A stretch of DNA of 10,255 nucleotides from Saccoglossus kowalevskii (Eukaryota > Hemichordata > Enteropneusta > Harrimaniidae): assembly GCF_000003605.2 (NCBI RefSeq), contig NW_003146775.1, forward strand, positions 22,289 to 32,543, given 5' to 3'. The number at the start of each line of letters is the position of its first letter. Within the stretch, counting starts at the first letter, position 1. The notes beneath the pieces are model-generated. The model saw nothing but the letters and a program-made list of their open reading frames with translations. It had not been told where the DNA came from and searched no databases. A program made the position numbers and the translations under genes. Shown one piece after another: positions 7,712 to 10,255 of this stretch.

Positions 7712-7982
7712 GCTAGCCGTAACCGTTATGTTTAGAAAGATGACGTTGATATAAACCATGACTAACTACCAATGTATAGTATATTCACAAGAAGACTGTA
7801 GTTTATGTGACATTTCCTATTATACGTCATAATGAGTAGTTACGTACTAAACCATTTGAAAGTATTAGCCCTGGATCCCGAATTATGTATCTAACATATT
7901 TAAATTGTGTTCATCGTTTCATACAAACTCGTATTTCTTTAAACAAAATGAAAATACTAACGTGTCAACGTGTTCTGAGTGC
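7712..7982. other. Non-coding spacer
   Basis: AT-rich sequence between the MITE and the nested inverted repeat. No feature could be supported. Confidence 0.4.
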
Positions 7983-8059
7983 ATCAGCATCATGTACGGA
8001 ATTACCGGTAGATCATTTGCACATTTTATAACAATTGACCGGTAATGGCTTATGCTGAT
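7983..8059. repeat. Nested inverted repeat
   Basis: Two perfect complementary pairs are nested: ATCAGCAT (7983-7990) with ATGCTGAT (8052-8059), and ATTACCGGT (8001-8009) with ACCGGTAAT (8038-8046). The centre is 28 bp and the gaps between inner and outer blocks are 10 and 5 bp. This may be the remnant of a small foldback element; no target duplication is obvious. Confidence 0.5.
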
Positions 8060-8292
8060 TAGCCCTTTTACCCTTCAGGATTAAATAAAAACAACTATAG
8101 AGGGCGCTTATTAAATGACCACAAATGATGAACCAAGACTGTTGGCTTTATCACATCACAACTACACGGAAATAATTCTATTTTCTGACGTTTATGTAAT
8201 TGATGACTGCGATAGTATGGCATACAAGGAATTACACTCAGCTCGGTAATCCCAGAACATTCACACTGTACTACATATTCTGCACGTAATGA
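8060..8292. other. Non-coding spacer before the satellite
   Basis: It holds AGAGGGCGC at 8099-8107 and the word CACACTGTAC at 8262-8271, which is part of the satellite unit but seven bases out of register with the array. No gene is seen; the minus-strand open frame 8095-8322 runs into the satellite and has no coding signature. Confidence 0.4.
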
Positions 8293-10255
8293 CATGAGGC
8301 ACGTCCCTCCGATATATAACAAATATCAACCACACTGTACGTCTCTCTGATATATAACAAATATTAACCACAATGTATGTCTCTCTGATATATAACAAAT
8401 ATCAACCACACTGTACGTCTCTCCGATAAATAACAAATATTAACCACACTGTATGTCTCTCTGATATATAACAAATATTAACCACACTGTACGTCTCTCT
8501 GATATATAACAAATATTAACCACACTGTATGTCTCTCTGATATATAACAAATATTAACCACACTGTATGTCTCTCTGATATATAACAAATATTAACCACA
8601 CTGTACGTCTCTCTGATATATAACACATATTAACCACACTGTATGTCTCTCTGATATATAACAAATATCAACCACACTGTACGTCTCTCCGATATATATC
8701 AAATATGAACCACACTGTACGTCTCTCTGATATATAACAAATATCAACCACACTGTACGTCTCTCTGATATATAACACATATTGACCACACAGTATGTCT
8801 CTCTGATATATAACAAATATCAACCACACTGTACGTCTCTCCGACAAATAACAAATATTAACCACACTGTACGTCTCTCTGATATATAACAAATATTAAC
8901 AACACTGTACGTCTCTCTGATATATAACAAATATTAACCACACTGTACGTCTCTCTGATATATAACAAATATTAACCACACTGTACGTCTCTCCGATCAA
9001 TAACAAATATTAACCACACTGTACGTCTCTTTGATATATAACAAATATTAACAACACTGTACGTCTCTCTGATATATAACAAATATTAACCACACTGTAC
9101 GTCTCTCTGATATATAACAAATATTAACAACACTGTACGTCTCTCCGATATATAACAAATAAAAACAACACTGTACGTCTCTCCGATATATAAGAAATAT
9201 AAAGAACACTGTACGTCTCTCTGATAATTGACAAATATTAACAACACTGTATGTCTCTCCGATATATAACAAATATAAACAACACTGTACGTCTCTCTGA
9301 TAATTAACAAATATTAACAACACTGTACGTCTCTTTGATATATAACAAATATTAACCACACTGTACGTCTCTCTGATATGTAACAAATATTAACCACACT
9401 GTACGTCTCTCCGATATATAATAAATATAAACAACACTGTATGTCTCTCCGATAAATAACAAATATAAACCACACTGTACGTCTCTCCGATAAATAACAC
9501 ATATTAACCACACTGTACGTCTCTCTGATAAATAACAAATATTAACAACACTGTATGTCTCTCTGATATATAACAAATATCAACCACACTGTACGTCTCT
9601 CCGATATATAACAAATATTAACAACACTGTACGTCTCTCTGATAATTAACAAATATTAACAACACTGTATGTCTCTCCGATAAATAACAAATATAAACCA
9701 CACTGTACGTCTCTCCGATAAATAACACATATTAACCACACTGTACGTCTCTCTGATAAATAACAAATATTAACAACACTGTATGTCTCTCTGATATATA
9801 ACAAATATCAACCACACTGTACGTCTCTCCGATATATAACAAATATTAACAACACTGTACGTCTCTCTGATAATTAACAAATATTAACCACACTGTACGT
9901 CTCTCCGATAAATAACACATATTAACTACACTGTACGTCTCTCTGATATATAACAAATATCATTCACACTGTACGTCTCTCCGATATATAACAAAAATTA
10001 ACCACACTGTACGTCTCTCCGATAAATAACAAATATTAACCACGCTGCACGTACCTCCGATAATTAACAAATATTAACCACACTGTACGTCTCTCTGATA
10101 TATAACAAATATCAACCACACTGTACGTCTCTCCGATAAATAACAAATATTAACAACACTGTACGTCTCTCCGATAAATAACAAATATTAACAACACTGT
10201 ACGTCTCTCCGATAATTAACAAATATCATCCAACTGTACGTCTCTCCGATAAATA
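8293..10255. repeat. 38-bp tandem satellite/minisatellite array, open to the right
   Basis: Fifty-one full units follow the degenerate edge unit (about 8293-8310). Taking GATATATAAC as the unit start, starts fall at 8311, 8349, 8387 and so on every 38 bp to 10211, that is 50 steps with no net change in length. Only the last full unit is 37 bp, and the next is cut by the window. The second half of the unit reads CACACTGTAC then GTCTCTCT. Main variants: GATAAATAAC or GATAATTAAC for the start, AACACTG for CACACTG, TATG for TACG, and CTCC for CTCT before the next unit. Because 38 is not a multiple of three, minus-strand reading gives spurious open frames with a 38-residue period; these are not genes. 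Confidence 0.97.
9430..9888. repeat. 228-bp higher-order repeat (six units) inside the satellite
   Basis: Positions 9430-9660 are identical to 9658-9888 at a lag of 228 bp, which is six units. The variant order is reproduced exactly, including the CACATATT unit, the AACAACACTG units, the TATG units and the GATAATTAAC unit. This points to a recent segmental duplication by unequal exchange or replication slippage in units of six. Confidence 0.9.

Noticed and set aside
8592-9576. Several overlapping minus-strand open frames of 74-112 codons with a repeated YIRETYSVV-like pattern
   Set aside because: They are the 38-bp satellite read through three frames in turn (38-codon period). Stops fall wherever the unit has its common variant, so there is no coding constraint.
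8293-10255. CRISPR array
   Set aside because: Units are directly adjacent with no unique spacers and the context is eukaryotic.

Overview
The window looks like nuclear DNA of a non-vertebrate animal, probably marine. It is AT-rich and has no long open frames. It contains an intron-type splice donor, decayed non-LTR retrotransposon sequence, a G-run-terminated MITE-like element and a long 38-bp satellite. The species cannot be fixed from the sequence alone. The MITE and the retrotransposon protein motifs resemble, from memory, families seen in cnidarians and invertebrate deuterostomes.

Layout. Positions 1-1264 hold no supportable exon and may be the first intron of a minus-strand gene. Its first coding exon is at 1265-1355 (signal-peptide-like, ending in a strong splice donor), with a CpG-rich probable promoter at about 1356-1710. 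Positions 1943-2510 are a dispersed repeat ending in an (AAT)n tail and carrying AGGTCA-type motifs. Positions 2951-3795 are a decayed minus-strand LINE 3' end, with conserved C-terminal RT-protein motifs spread over shifted frames and a GC-rich open frame beside its tail. Positions 4306-4788 are a broken minus-strand coding sequence of unknown family. From 5169 to 6607 there are two foldback sequences and a probable retroposon 3' tail. A roughly 375-bp MITE-like element lies at 7335-7709, a nested inverted repeat at 7983-8059, and from about 8293 to the right edge a 38-bp tandem array of 51 full units that continues beyond the window.

The only credible living gene fragment is the signal-peptide exon. 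The rest is mobile-element debris and satellite DNA. The most unusual part is the satellite: 50 consecutive units with no net length change, a younger 228-bp (six-unit) duplication inside it, and variation concentrated at two CpG/TpG sites per unit. No coordinated gene system, operon or CRISPR array is present.
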